Source of the DNA: Ktedonobacterales bacterium
GTDB lineage: Bacteria > Chloroflexota > Ktedonobacteria > Ktedonobacterales > Ktedonobacteraceae
Length of the DNA stretch: 64,000 nt
NCBI GenBank assembly: GCA_027451525.1
Contig: DAIDJF010000013.1
Location: 1-64,000 of the forward strand
Direction: 5' to 3'
Shown: in pieces, positions 52,939 through 62,418 of the stretch
How positions within the stretch are numbered: position 1 is the stretch's first letter
How the letters are laid out: every line of letters begins with the position of its first letter
Notes under the pieces: generated by a model
What the model was told of the DNA's origin: nothing
Database searches by the model: none
What the model saw: only the letters and a program-made list of their open reading frames with translations
Translations under genes and position numbers: made by a program

Positions 52939-53569
52939 TGCGCCTTGTTTGTATTGCATCTATCATCCTGTATGGCATGTAGTTTTGCAGGTATCGTTTT
53001 TGTGTCTGCGATTCTTAGCCCGTGTATACTAGATAAATTTTGACCAGATACTACTCATTTTTGCTCTCTGTGGCGTTCATATAGTATAGGGCATGATGGG
53101 CGCGGAACGAAATTAGTGTCGTGTGGATCGTGTATCAATGTGTAGCAGGAAAATTTGTTCCGTGTCATTCGTGTTATAGAGAGTAAGGGCGTCAAATGTG
53201 CAATGTTGTTAGCTAGAAATGGAACCTAAAAGGCTTCTCATACGTATAATAGGTCAGATAGCTCATAGATGAAACTGGCGAATAAGCCTGACAAGCAATA
53301 TGAGCAAACTGAAAAGTGACATATTTCACCTTTTTGGCGTCATATAGTAGATAGAAATTGTGCGTATCTCCGCTTACACTAAGTATGTAGAGGAAAGGGT
53401 GTGCAGGATTAATTTATTACGACCTTGTATTTTGTGAGGGCAATGCCGAAAGATCTCTATTTAGAGCAATGTTCCTCACGCGAAGGCCGATATTGAACAT
53501 AAGCAAGGTAAGCGGAAAATGCAGTGCGGTATATGCCAGTAACGGCAGAAAATGAAGAGGACAATAATT
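52939..53569. other. long intergenic region, no gene seen
   Basis: About 630 bases with only short frames of poor quality. GTGTAGCAGG..TGTTCCGTGTCATTCGTGT near 53140-53175 recalls a decayed repeat, but nothing can be assigned. Confidence 0.4.
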
Positions 53570-53782
53570 ATGAACACAAGACCACTTGAAATAGTAAAGC
53601 ATATAGATGATACCGCTGCAGAGATGGACATGCTCACTCGGAACGGTTTTAGCGATGATGAGATTATTTCTCTTCTCTGGCTTCGACAATGGTATCAGAC
53701 GGGCGGTAGCGACCGTGTAGAAATTGTGCGTCACCTGGAGTTTCTCAAGTTAATGGTGACGAGCGGCAAACTTGAGGGTTAA
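53570..53782 (+). CDS. small protein of unknown function
   Basis: A 70-residue, mostly helical and acidic product (NTRPLEIVKHIDDTAAEMD, FSDDEIISLLWLRQWY). The ATG at 53570 has AAGAGGAC upstream, and a strong terminator follows the stop codon, both of which favour a real gene. No family recognised. Confidence 0.5.
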   Translation: MNTRPLEIVKHIDDTAAEMDMLTRNGFSDDEIISLLWLRQWYQTGGSDRVEIVRHLEFLKLMVTSGKLEG

Positions 53783-53790
53783 TTTATCTA

Positions 53791-53846
53791 AAGACACACG
53801 AGGGGTCAAGCGCATACATGTGCGTTTGACCCCTCGTGTGTCTTTT
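53791..53846. terminator. strong bidirectional terminator
   Basis: Almost perfect palindrome AAAGACACACGAGGGGTCAA / TTGACCCCTCGTGTGTCTTT with inner CGCA/TGCG pairing. It gives U-runs in both directions and lies between convergent genes. Confidence 0.9.
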
Positions 53847-53847
53847 A

Positions 53848-54762
53848 CTACACCGTGCTTTTGGCGCGCATCGCCAGTTGCTGTTGAAACCAGTACTGGG
53901 ACGCCGCGGCCAGTTTCGTCTTGAGGGGCACACTGGCGCGTTTAGTAAACACGTTATAGTTGTTCAGGCGAATACGGTCGAGAATATGGCGATAGAGTGT
54001 GCTGCTGAGCGTGACGGCAAGACGGCAGTCCGCATCGAGCATGGCGATGCCTGACTGCGCATGCTGATAATACTCTTCGGCACGCGCCATCTGGAAGCGG
54101 ATGAGTTCGCAAAACGCGGGATTAATCACTCCGCGCATTAGCTCCTCTTCTGTATAACCGAACCGCTGCATCTCCTCTTGTGGTATATAGACACGATTTT
54201 TGCGCGCATCTTCGCCGACATCGCGCAAGATGTTGGTAAGTTGTAGTGCAACACCTAGTTCAACGGCGCGGTCGAGTGCTGCGGGGTCCTGGTAGCCAAA
54301 GATGGGGGCAGTTAATAACCCAACTGTGCCCGCGACGCGATAACAATAGAGGTAGAGGTCATCAAATGTCTGGTAGCGGTTTGTCGTCAGGTCCATTTCG
54401 ACACCATCAATCAGTTCGAGGGCGGGTTCTAGTGGCACGGAGTATGTTTCAAGCATGTCGCTCCATGCAAGTTGAATGAAGCCTTTGTTGTCGCCCCCAT
54501 GCTCATAAATATGTTTGAGAGACTGACGCCAGGAGTCCAGTGCGGAGCGAGGAGAGGCAGAGCCGAGCAGATGGCCGACACGCGGTGCGTCAATTGCCTC
54601 ATCCACAATATCATCGACTACACGGCAGAGGGCATAGACTGCCCAAATCGCCCGCCTTTTGGGGTGTGGCAAGAAGACTGAACCCCAGTAAAATGTCTTC
54701 GATGCCTGTTGTGTCACCCGACGACAGTAATCGTAAGCTTCCATCACCTGTTCCTGGCGCAT
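53848..54762 (-). CDS. phytoene/squalene synthase family protein
   Basis: A head-to-head prenyl-diphosphate synthase of about 304 residues. The first Asp-rich motif is DDIVDE (about residue 50) and the second is in LQLTNILRDVGEDA. CYRVAGTVGLL and RVYIPQEEM are also conserved. The VGEDARKNRVYIP form is typical of phytoene synthase (crtB), but hopanoid-type squalene synthases share it. The ATG at 54762 follows GGAGG at 6 bases; the frame open to 54813 is not needed. No other carotenoid or hopanoid gene is nearby. Confidence 0.9.
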   Translation of the reverse strand: MRQEQVMEAYDYCRRVTQQASKTFYWGSVFLPHPKRRAIWAVYALCRVVDDIVDEAIDAPRVGHLLGSASPRSALDSWRQSLKHIYEHGGDNKGFIQLAWSDMLETYSVPLEPALELIDGVEMDLTTNRYQTFDDLYLYCYRVAGTVGLLTAPIFGYQDPAALDRAVELGVALQLTNILRDVGEDARKNRVYIPQEEMQRFGYTEEELMRGVINPAFCELIRFQMARAEEYYQHAQSGIAMLDADCRLAVTLSSTLYRHILDRIRLNNYNVFTKRASVPLKTKLAAASQYWFQQQLAMRAKSTV

Positions 54763-55108
54763 TAATCGCCTCCATTCATATACTCTATACGGGTAGAAGT
54801 TCTCCACCCACAATCCTTACTGTGTAGAGGCGTGACTTATCACGCCTTGTGCTTTTCTCGCGCGCGAGAGCATTGGCATCAACGGAATACTACTTATCCT
54901 GGCTCTCATCTTGCTACGCATTGTATTGTTTATAAGGAGACGCACGGCGCGGGCAATACTGGTAACATAAAAAATAAAACCACTACTAAGTAGTGAACGT
55001 AGATAGTATGACATGCCTACAAAATCAATGTTTTTTGGTAGTGCTAGTCAGTAGCACTCAGAAAACAAGCTGGCTGAAAATAGATAGCAATACAAAGTAA
55101 GGATTTCT
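54763..55108. other. divergent intergenic region
   Basis: Contains a short AGGCGTGA/TCACGCCT hairpin (54828-54847), the same core as the hairpins at 10463 and 56501. Otherwise nothing recognisable; AT-rich toward the ArsA gene. Confidence 0.45.
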
Positions 55109-56290
55109 ATGCGTATCATTCTTTACCTGGGTAAGGGCGGCGTGGGCAAAACCACCGTTGCAGCCGCAACCGCCGTTCGTGCCGCCGCGTTGGGCAAGCG
55201 CACGCTGGTGGTGAGTACGGACCTCGCTCATAGCCTCGCTGATTGTCTTACTACCTCTCTCACGTCGGAGCCAATGGAACTAAAGACAAACCTGTGGGCG
55301 CAGGAGGTCAATGTCTTGGACGAGATGCGACGCGGTTGGGGCAAACTGCAAGACTCAATGAGCAAAGCTTTACGCAAACAAGGCATTAACGCCGTCATGG
55401 CGGAGGAACTGGCTCTTATTCCTGGCATGGATGAGATAGTCAGTTTAATTAACATCTATCGCAACGCACGCGATGGTGATTTTGACGTTGTCGTGATTGA
55501 TGCAGCCCCGACAGGTGAGACTGTGCGCCTGCTCAGTATGCCCGACACCTTCCAGTGGTATGCTGGTCGCCTTTCTGGTTTGCAGAGCAGTACGCTCAGT
55601 CTAGCGCGTCCCCTGCTCAAAGCCGTGCTGCCCAATACGGAAATTCTTGAGTCGGTCAAACTCCTTAGCGAGCGCGTGAAGGCCCTGCGCGATGTTTTAG
55701 GTGATCCCAATACCAGTTCATATCGCCCTGTTGTAAATCCTGAGCGTATGGTAATCAAAGAAGCTCTGCGCGCAGAGACCTATCTGGCCTTGTTTGGCTA
55801 TCCAATCGATGGCGTTGTCTGTAACCGCGTACTCCAACCCGGCAATTATCAAGATCAATTTATGCAGGAGATGTATCAGACGCAAGAAAAGCTACGCCAG
55901 CAGATTCACCAGACCTTTGCCCCACTGCCTGTCTGGGAGGCTCCGTATCGCTCGCGGGAAATCCTCGGCATTGAGGCGTTGGGAGAACTGGCCCAGACCA
56001 TCTTTGGCGAGCAAGACCCCACACAGGTCTTCTATCGCGGTCCCGTACAGGAAGTGGTACGCGAGGGTGATCACTATGTCTTGCGCCTGCCGTTGCCGCA
56101 TGTGGAGATGAACAAGGTGCTAATGACGAAAAAGGGCGATGAGATGATTGTCGAGATCGGCAATTTCAAACGTGACATCACACTCCCTGCCGTGCTAATC
56201 CATCAAGAGGCGACAGTGGCACGTTTCATCAACAAGGCCTTGGAGATTCATTTCTCTGCTTCCGATGAAGAAGTGGATAAAAGCGCGTAA
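55109..56290 (+). CDS. ArsA/GET3-family ATPase
   Basis: The 393-residue P-loop ATPase begins with a deviant Walker A, LGKGGVGKTTVAAATA, and the A-loop VVSTDLAHSLADC. The switch region VVIDAAPTGETVRLLS is of the GET3/ArsA type. The last ~90 residues form a small beta domain (VVREGDHYVLRLPLPHV, GNFKRDITLPAVL) like the alpha-crystallin-like tail of bacterial ArsA homologues. A role in arsenite export or in protein targeting cannot be decided; no arsB or arsR is nearby. Confidence 0.9.
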   Translation: MRIILYLGKGGVGKTTVAAATAVRAAALGKRTLVVSTDLAHSLADCLTTSLTSEPMELKTNLWAQEVNVLDEMRRGWGKLQDSMSKALRKQGINAVMAEELALIPGMDEIVSLINIYRNARDGDFDVVVIDAAPTGETVRLLSMPDTFQWYAGRLSGLQSSTLSLARPLLKAVLPNTEILESVKLLSERVKALRDVLGDPNTSSYRPVVNPERMVIKEALRAETYLALFGYPIDGVVCNRVLQPGNYQDQFMQEMYQTQEKLRQQIHQTFAPLPVWEAPYRSREILGIEALGELAQTIFGEQDPTQVFYRGPVQEVVREGDHYVLRLPLPHVEMNKVLMTKKGDEMIVEIGNFKRDITLPAVLIHQEATVARFINKALEIHFSASDEEVDKSA

Positions 56291-56307
56291 AAGTGTTTTA
56301 TGAGGAA

Positions 56308-56390
56308 ACATGAGTCATCCCGAAATGGAGAAGTGGTTGAGCTTATTACCAATAAGCTCAACCACTTCTCCATTTCGGGATGACTCATGT
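56308..56390. repeat. perfect 40-bp inverted repeat with 3-base loop
   Basis: The arms 56308-56347 and 56351-56390 are exact complements around ACC. The sequence is unlike other repeats in the window. It lies 18 bases after the ArsA-like gene and could terminate it, but is far longer than needed and has no T-run. Confidence 0.9.
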
Positions 56391-56417
56391 TTGATAACAC
56401 CCCCTTATCGCCCGTGG

Positions 56418-56579
56418 ATGCGATGATGGTGTTGAAAAATTTCATCGTCACGCCTTATCTATGTATGAAACCGCCTGGGAGGCCATACGAACGGGGACGA
56501 GGGCGTGATTCCATCACGCCCAACCATATCCGCATTATTTTTTCAACACGATAATTGGTCCCCACAGGCAATAATGGTG
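56418..56579. repeat. dispersed repeat, copy B (MITE-like)
   Basis: Second copy of the element at 10418-10560: GATGATGGTGTTGAAAAATT block, GGGCGTGAT/ATCACGCCC hairpin (56501-56521), then CATTATTTTTTCAACACG and GGTCCCCACAGGC. The outer TGTTGAAAAAT and ATTTTTTCAACA are inverted repeats. Confidence 0.55.
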
Positions 56580-56595
56580 TGTTATTCGTTTAACG

Positions 56596-59052
56596 TTATG
56601 CGCTTAGCTTGACAATGGTCACGCCGTCGCCGCCCTCGTTGGCGGGAGCGGAGGCAAACGATTTCACCAGCGGATGATGCTGGAGTTGTTCGCGCACGGC
56701 GGCCCGCAATGCTCCTGTACCCTTGCCATGCACGATACGTACTGACCCCATGCCTGCCAGTGCCGCATCGTTAAGATAGGTTTCCAGTTCCTCAAGAGCG
56801 TGCTCTACACGCCAGCCACGCATATCGAGTTGTAAATCAACCGCGGGACGATCCTCGTAGCGTGGTGCCACGATAGAGGGCGCACTCTGTTCTGTCTCCT
56901 TCGCCTTACGTTTACTGACACGCTCAATATTGTCGATATTGACACGGAAGCGCATGGCTCCCATCTGCACCTCGGCCTCGTTGCGGTCGGCTGAGACGCC
57001 AAGCAGTTCCGCGTTCTGCCCAAAGTTGAGGACGCGCACCATGTCGCCGATCTGGAGCGGCCTATTCAGCTCTTCCGGTGAAAGCTCAGCCTCTTGCGTG
57101 CGTTGTCGTGGCCGCTGGGCTTCTGGAACCGCGATGACCTTCTCTTCCAGGCGGTGTGCGATCTGGCGAGCGTTGCTTAGATGCTCGCGCGAGATGCTAG
57201 GCCGTTGCGCGTCAATCTTGATCTTTGCCAGCGCGGTCTGTATCTCATCCAGTTCGCGGCGTGCCTGGGCACGGGCCTCGTTCAGGATACGCACGCGCTG
57301 CTCTTCGAGCTTGTAACGCTCCTCTTCAAGCTGTTTGCGCTGATATTCGGCCTCCACACGTTCCATGCTCGTGCGATAGCGTTCATCCTCCAAGCTCTTA
57401 CGCTCTGTTTGTAGCCCTTCTAGCAGGCTCTCCATGCGCACGCCCGCGCTCCCCAGAAATTCGCGTGCGCGTTCGATGATGCTAGTATCCAGGCCCAAAC
57501 GATTGGCGATAGCCAGCGCGTTACTACGTCCTGGCAGGCCAATACTGAGCTTGTAGGTTGGTGAAAGCGTCTCGACGTTAAACTCGACCGAGGCGTTGAC
57601 GACATTGGGCTGTTCGTGGGCAAAAGCCTTGAGTTCCGAGTAGTGCGTGGTCGCAACGGTCGTGACATAGCGTTCCAGCAGGTAGGTCAGGATGGCACGC
57701 GCCAGGGCTGAGCCTTCGCTGGGGTCGGTTCCCGCACCTAATTCGTCCAGCAGTACCAGCACGTTTGCGCGTTGCTGCTCATTCTGCTTTGTCAGGGTCT
57801 CGGAGAGTTTCCCGCGAATCTCTAACGCGCCGCGCTGTTTCTCATCTTGGACGCGCCGCAAAATCTCGATAATGCGGCTCAGGTGTGACGAGAAGGTACT
57901 TAAACTTTGCTCAATGCTCTGCTCGTCACCGATATCCGCGAAGATATCTGCGAACACTGCGACCTCAGAGTCGTAATCTGCGGGAATATGCATGCCCGCC
58001 TGGGCCATCAGGGTCAGCAAGCCCACTGTTTTAAGGGCAACGGTTTTACCACCCGTGTTAGGGCCAGTAATCACAACCATAAAGAAGTCACGCCCTAGAT
58101 GGAAGTTTGTGGGAACCACCTTGCCTGTGAGTAAAGGATGGCGTGCGTTGCGCAGGTCGATGCGACCGCTATCATTGAGGCGTGGGGCATTAGAGCGTGT
58201 CAGGCGGCTGTAGCGAGCCTTCGCCATATGCAGATCAAACTCGGCCAGCAGTTCGACAGCGGCCTGTAATGCGTCGTGTTCCAGGCCAATCTCGTGCGAA
58301 AGAACTCGTAGAATACGCTCGATCTCCTGCCGTTCCTCAATCTGCAATTCGCGGATGCGGTTATTAAGTTCTACCACGACCATCGGTTCGACAAAGACGG
58401 TCGCGCCACTGGATGACTGGTCATGAACGATACCGCGCACCTGACTGCGATTCTCAGCTTTGACAGGAATGACGTAGCGATCATTGCGAATCGTGATAAT
58501 CGGGTCCTGCAGGGCATGTCCAAACTCGTTCACGAGGGTGCGCAAACGCTCCTGCAAACGCTGGTTCGCGCCGCGCAGGTCAAAGCGGATTTTGCGCAGG
58601 GCGGGGCTGGCGGTATCCAGGACCGCTCCTTCGTCGCTGATCGTCTCCTCAATGCGCTGCGCTATGCGTGGACGCTGTGGTATCGCCGCACCCAGAGCGT
58701 GCAGGAGCGGGAAAACCTCGGCATCTAGCTTCTCTAGTTGACGCGCTACAAAAAGTGAACTGCGCACGGTCTCCATGACTTCGAGCAGATCGCTGGGAGT
58801 GAGAACTCCATCACGAGCAGCACGAGCCAGAAAGGGGCGAATATCATGCGCACCACGCACACCAGTATCGGTGTGTAGATCAAGCAAATTGCTTGCTTCT
58901 GTGGTATAGGCGAGACGTCGCCGCGCCTCGTCAATATTGGGTGTTGGCTCCAATGCCAGCACCAATTCTTTGCTGGCGGAAAAAGCCGCTTCGCCTGCGA
59001 CCTTCGCCAGGATTTTGGGATACTCCAGTGTGAGTAAACTTTTCTCGTGCAT
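56596..59052 (-). CDS. mutS2: endonuclease MutS2
   Basis: An 818-residue MutS homologue that limits homologous recombination or acts on collided ribosomes, according to species. The core has KIRFDLRGANQRLQERLRTL, VFVEPMVVVELNN and the ATPase Walker A GPNTGGKTVALKT. A long Arg/Glu-rich coiled coil follows (about residues 510-620). The C-terminal Smr nuclease domain has LDMRGWRVEHALEEL and HGKGTGALR. No mismatch-recognition domain is present, as expected for MutS2. Confidence 0.96.
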   Translation of the reverse strand: MHEKSLLTLEYPKILAKVAGEAAFSASKELVLALEPTPNIDEARRRLAYTTEASNLLDLHTDTGVRGAHDIRPFLARAARDGVLTPSDLLEVMETVRSSLFVARQLEKLDAEVFPLLHALGAAIPQRPRIAQRIEETISDEGAVLDTASPALRKIRFDLRGANQRLQERLRTLVNEFGHALQDPIITIRNDRYVIPVKAENRSQVRGIVHDQSSSGATVFVEPMVVVELNNRIRELQIEERQEIERILRVLSHEIGLEHDALQAAVELLAEFDLHMAKARYSRLTRSNAPRLNDSGRIDLRNARHPLLTGKVVPTNFHLGRDFFMVVITGPNTGGKTVALKTVGLLTLMAQAGMHIPADYDSEVAVFADIFADIGDEQSIEQSLSTFSSHLSRIIEILRRVQDEKQRGALEIRGKLSETLTKQNEQQRANVLVLLDELGAGTDPSEGSALARAILTYLLERYVTTVATTHYSELKAFAHEQPNVVNASVEFNVETLSPTYKLSIGLPGRSNALAIANRLGLDTSIIERAREFLGSAGVRMESLLEGLQTERKSLEDERYRTSMERVEAEYQRKQLEEERYKLEEQRVRILNEARAQARRELDEIQTALAKIKIDAQRPSISREHLSNARQIAHRLEEKVIAVPEAQRPRQRTQEAELSPEELNRPLQIGDMVRVLNFGQNAELLGVSADRNEAEVQMGAMRFRVNIDNIERVSKRKAKETEQSAPSIVAPRYEDRPAVDLQLDMRGWRVEHALEELETYLNDAALAGMGSVRIVHGKGTGALRAAVREQLQHHPLVKSFASAPANEGGDGVTIVKLSA

Positions 59053-59302
59053 AATTGTGTTGATGAGTCCTCTACAATATGCGCTCTAACGGCGCGTGGA
59101 TCAGAAGTGTTCGACCGAAATACCTTTGGTAAGATATCATATTTTGCGTGCCATGAAAATGGGGAGATGTTGCTGCTCTCTATAGAACTACGGAAGCTAC
59201 GGCAAATATTTCACGAGTTGCGAATATTGCGTTTATCTGGTGGTATATGCTACTATGTGAATAGTTGTTACTGTATAAAGATTGCAATGAAAGAGAAATA
59301 AA

Positions 59303-59737
59303 ATGGCTGCCATGGAACGCGAATTGATTGTGGCTAATGAGGGAGATATTCCAACATTAAGAAAATTAGAGGGCGTACTTGGTCATAGCACTCCTAAACT
59401 GGTGGGATTGCAGGGAGAAGAGGTAGAGTTACCAGAGTCGGTTTTTCATGTGCTTATGCATATTGTTCATCATCTTGCGCGTGGTGAAACTGTTGCTGTA
59501 ATGCTGATGAGCAATGAGCTTACGACGCAAGAGGCGGCTGACCTATTAAATATCTCTCGACCGTATCTTATTAAATTGCTCGAAAATGGCGAAATACCTT
59601 TTACCAAAGTAGGGACACATCGCCGTATTCGCTATAGTGATTTAATGAGATATAAAAGTCATCGCGATAGGGAGCGTGAACAGAAATTAGCTGAACTAAC
59701 TCAAATGAGCCAGGAACTGGGCTTGTACGATCTTTAA
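59303..59737 (+). CDS. antitoxin with excisionase-type helix-turn-helix
   Basis: A 144-residue DNA-binding protein with a C-terminal MerR/excisionase-like winged helix (LTTQEAADLLNISRPYLIKL, then VGTHRRIRYSDL) and an N-terminal ~80-residue helical part. Proteins of this type are encoded directly before PIN-domain toxins and act as antitoxin and repressor. The toxin gene 40 bases downstream is broken, so this may be an orphan antitoxin. Confidence 0.8.
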   Translation: MAAMERELIVANEGDIPTLRKLEGVLGHSTPKLVGLQGEEVELPESVFHVLMHIVHHLARGETVAVMLMSNELTTQEAADLLNISRPYLIKLLENGEIPFTKVGTHRRIRYSDLMRYKSHRDREREQKLAELTQMSQELGLYDL

Positions 59738-59777
59738 AATCAGTCAGACTCTGTAAAACATGTGAGAGGTACTTTGT

Positions 59778-60069
59778 ATGTCGTCTCCCGTTGCTGTAAT
59801 TGATGCATGTGTTCTTATACAGGCTGCACCTCGTGATACTCTATCTGAGGCATTTTCGTTTAGAACATTTATCTCAATTTGAGATAGAAGCTCAGTCGCC
59901 AGATACTTTTTTGTGTAACCTCTTCTATCAGTATCCGCAGGAAATAATGTACCTGATTGTAAAACAAGCACAAAACTTACGTCATCCTCCTATTACGCTC
60001 GTAGAACTACTGAATATTTTGGAGAAACAGGTTCCCCACTTCGTGGGATTGCTAAGACAGAGCTATTAA
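59778..60069 (+). pseudogene. PIN-domain toxin remnant
   Basis: The start reads MSSPVAVIDACVLI, the first PIN strand with its catalytic Asp, then diverges and stops at ~59882. From ~59880 another frame gives SPDTFLCNLFYQYPQEIMYL and LRHPPITLVELLNILEKQVP, the usual C-terminal part of this toxin family. About 80 central residues with the other acidic residues are missing and the frame is shifted, so the nuclease cannot be active. Confidence 0.7.
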
Positions 60070-60147
60070 CATTGGAACTCCCGCTACTTTCTCTCGTATA
60101 TCAAAGTGTAGTAGCGTACAGTATAGCAGAAATAGGAGTCGAGACTC

Positions 60148-60582
60148 ATGATCCTGCATAAGGGAGAGCGTGTGTATTGGGGCGCGCCAGAAGTTATGTA
60201 CCTTGAAGGCACCATTACCGCTCTGGACGAGGAACAACAGCGCGTTACTGTTCTCGTGGAGCGCGCAACCCCCTATTCCGCACACCTGATTGGCTCTCAG
60301 GTTCCGTTCGCCGCTGATGGTATCAAGCCGCTGCTTGGTGATAGCCCACCGGGGGTGACAAGCGAGCGCAGCACCCAACGTATCCCAATGCCTGTCTTGA
60401 GCGAAGATGAGAAGCTCAAGCGTGCCGCCGCTGTTGCTGTACATGAACGCTATGGTTACGCACTACCCCCAGCCCAGGAACAGTTGCTGATTGAGCAGGT
60501 GCGGCAGGTGATTGCCGCCGATGCACAAATGCGTGCTACCATTCTCGCTTCAATGGATGAAATTTTGCGTCGAGAGTTATAA
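60148..60582 (+). CDS. protein of unknown function
   Basis: The 144-residue product has an N-terminal beta-rich part (KGERVYWGAPEVMYLEGTIT, TVLVERATPYSAHLIGSQ) reminiscent of small SH3-like barrels and a helical C-terminus. No signal peptide or membrane segment. The ATG has GAGTCGAGAC upstream. I do not recognise a family. Confidence 0.6.
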   Translation: MILHKGERVYWGAPEVMYLEGTITALDEEQQRVTVLVERATPYSAHLIGSQVPFAADGIKPLLGDSPPGVTSERSTQRIPMPVLSEDEKLKRAAAVAVHERYGYALPPAQEQLLIEQVRQVIAADAQMRATILASMDEILRREL

Positions 60583-60687
60583 CAATTCTCTTCTTGTGTG
60601 GTATTCCATAGACGCAAGGGCATTGAAAGGCGTATACTAGTTCTTGGAAACAAGGATAGACATCTTGAGACGATGAGGATAGTGCCA

Positions 60688-61611
60688 ATGAATTGTGTAC
60701 GTTGCAATACGCCACTAATCGAGCATGCCCGCTTTTGCAGTAAATGTGGTTATCCTGTTGTGATTTCGCAGCAGGTAGGGGGGCAGCAGATTTCTTCCCC
60801 GTCGCAACTGCCAACTACGCCTGAGCCACAGGCCACGCAAACTCCGCAGCCTCCTGGATCGCCGGTAATACCCGTACAGCCTATGCAACCGACATTGCCT
60901 GCCTATGATATCGCTCCAACGCAACCTGTGATGCTAGGAGGAGCGACCGCTGGTAGAGGTAGTGAAGGGCAACCACCTGCCCCATGGGCGCAACCTGGCG
61001 CAGCCAGTCCTTCGCCTTTACCATATTTTCAGGGGCAGGGGCAGGCCGCTAGAGCACGACCAGCCGTCGTCTCGCCTGCAAAAGGCGGTCGTCGTGCAGG
61101 ATGTCTATTAGGATGTGTTGCGACTGTCGTACTCTTACTGATTTTGCTTGTCGCAGGTTGGACATTCGCTTTGCGGCCTTATCTCAATAGTATGGCCGTC
61201 TCACAACTCGATCAGGCAATGAATGGCACAATCAACCAATTGACACTCATTCCATTCATTCCTCCTGGCCCGGTGCTTGTCTCGGAATCAACCTTAAATA
61301 CATTTATCACACTGAATATTCCCTCTTCTCTGCCAATACAGAATACACAGGCGCAAATTTCGCCTGCTGGTATTCAGATCACTTTCCAGGTTTATGGGCT
61401 GACTGGCAAGATTACGGGCGTACCAAAAGTGGTCAATGGGCAGTTGCAACTGACAAATGTGACCGTGAATACGCTTGTTTCGCTGATCTTATCGCCTGAT
61501 GATATCGCAAATCTCATCAATACACATATTGCAACCGCCCTGACGCGCATTCATCACACCGTTAGTAACGTGGTGCTAAAAGATCATGAGATGGATATGC
61601 TGCTGGTGTGA
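60688..61611 (+). CDS. zinc-ribbon membrane protein of unknown function
   Basis: An N-terminal zinc ribbon (CVRCNTPLIEHARFCSKCG) precedes a ~110-residue Pro/Gln-rich linker and one membrane segment (LGCVATVVLLLILLVAGWTFAL). The outer domain, about 130 residues, has beta-rich sequence such as FITLNIPSSLPIQNTQAQIS. The layout, with ribbon inside and small domain outside, is common in Chloroflexota. The ATG at 60688 is preferred over an upstream GTG. The last 36 bases overlap the convergent signal peptidase gene. Confidence 0.75.
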   Translation: MNCVRCNTPLIEHARFCSKCGYPVVISQQVGGQQISSPSQLPTTPEPQATQTPQPPGSPVIPVQPMQPTLPAYDIAPTQPVMLGGATAGRGSEGQPPAPWAQPGAASPSPLPYFQGQGQAARARPAVVSPAKGGRRAGCLLGCVATVVLLLILLVAGWTFALRPYLNSMAVSQLDQAMNGTINQLTLIPFIPPGPVLVSESTLNTFITLNIPSSLPIQNTQAQISPAGIQITFQVYGLTGKITGVPKVVNGQLQLTNVTVNTLVSLILSPDDIANLINTHIATALTRIHHTVSNVVLKDHEMDMLLV

Positions 61612-62409
61612 ACTGCGCGTGTAAATTTGAAGGAAAATAAGGCAGGAAACGAGCAGTAGGAGCGGGCTATCTGGTGGTAAAAGTGGCACGTTTGGCGATA
61701 GAGGCGTGATCTGCGCGCTGCGCGCTGTGGGTTGCGTGATGATAGGACAGACACTATCGCCTGTCATTGCTGTGTGGGTAGAGGCGAGTGGTGCGCTTTG
61801 CACGTGGGCGAAGACAGAGGCAACGCTGGGTAATAAGCCTGTGTTGTTCTCGCCGAGCGGCCAGTAGACAATAGCGGCGCGACCAATAATATTTTGGCGC
61901 GGCACGCACCCCCAATCACGAGAGTCCGAGCTACCTGCGCGATTATCGCCCAACACAAAATAAGCGTTGGGTGGCACGAGCCGATTGCTAAAGGATGGAT
62001 AAGGGTTGCCCTGGTTTTGTGGGGCTACGTAGGTTTCACTGAGTGTCTGACCATCAACGATTACCGTATTGCCGTGAATGGAAATAATATCGCCCGGTAG
62101 GCCAATGATGCGTTTGATGTAGTCTTGAGAGGGATTGGGTGGGGCTACGAAAACGATTACGTCTCCCCGTGCAGGTGGGTGAAGTTGGTAGGACCATTTA
62201 TCAACAAGAATAAGCTCATTGTTATGCAGGCTGGGTTCCATGCTATGGCCGTCAATATTGAAGTTTTGCACGGCGAGACGGATAATAAAAAAGAGTAGTA
62301 GTGTCAGGACGATTGTTTCGATGACTTCGCGAACAAGGCGATAACGCGCTTCAAATTTGGATACGTTTTCCACAAAACTCTCCCCGATAGCTCTCAGAAG
62401 AGATGCCAT
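61576..62409 (-). CDS. lepB: signal peptidase I (copy 1)
   Basis: A membrane-bound S26 peptidase that removes signal peptides. The single N-terminal membrane segment is IVLTLLLFFIIRLAVQNF. Catalytic Ser lies in DGHSMEPSLHNNEL and Lys in YIKRIIGLPGD. The third box is LGDNRAGSSDSRDWG. After the catalytic domain there is a Ser/Pro-rich tail ending in a hydrophobic stretch (LLLLVSCLIFL), perhaps a second membrane anchor. It lies 9 bases after its paralogue. The C-terminal codons overlap the convergent zinc-ribbon gene. Confidence 0.93.
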   Translation of the reverse strand: MASLLRAIGESFVENVSKFEARYRLVREVIETIVLTLLLFFIIRLAVQNFNIDGHSMEPSLHNNELILVDKWSYQLHPPARGDVIVFVAPPNPSQDYIKRIIGLPGDIISIHGNTVIVDGQTLSETYVAPQNQGNPYPSFSNRLVPPNAYFVLGDNRAGSSDSRDWGCVPRQNIIGRAAIVYWPLGENNTGLLPSVASVFAHVQSAPLASTHTAMTGDSVCPIITQPTARSAQITPLSPNVPLLPPDSPLLLLVSCLIFLQIYTRSSHQQHIHLMIF

Positions 62410-62418
62410 ATTGTATCA

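Noticed and set aside
53417..53734. 105-codon minus-strand frame opposite the small gene at 53570
   Set aside because: The plus-strand frame has a ribosome binding site and terminator; this one has neither and overlaps it.
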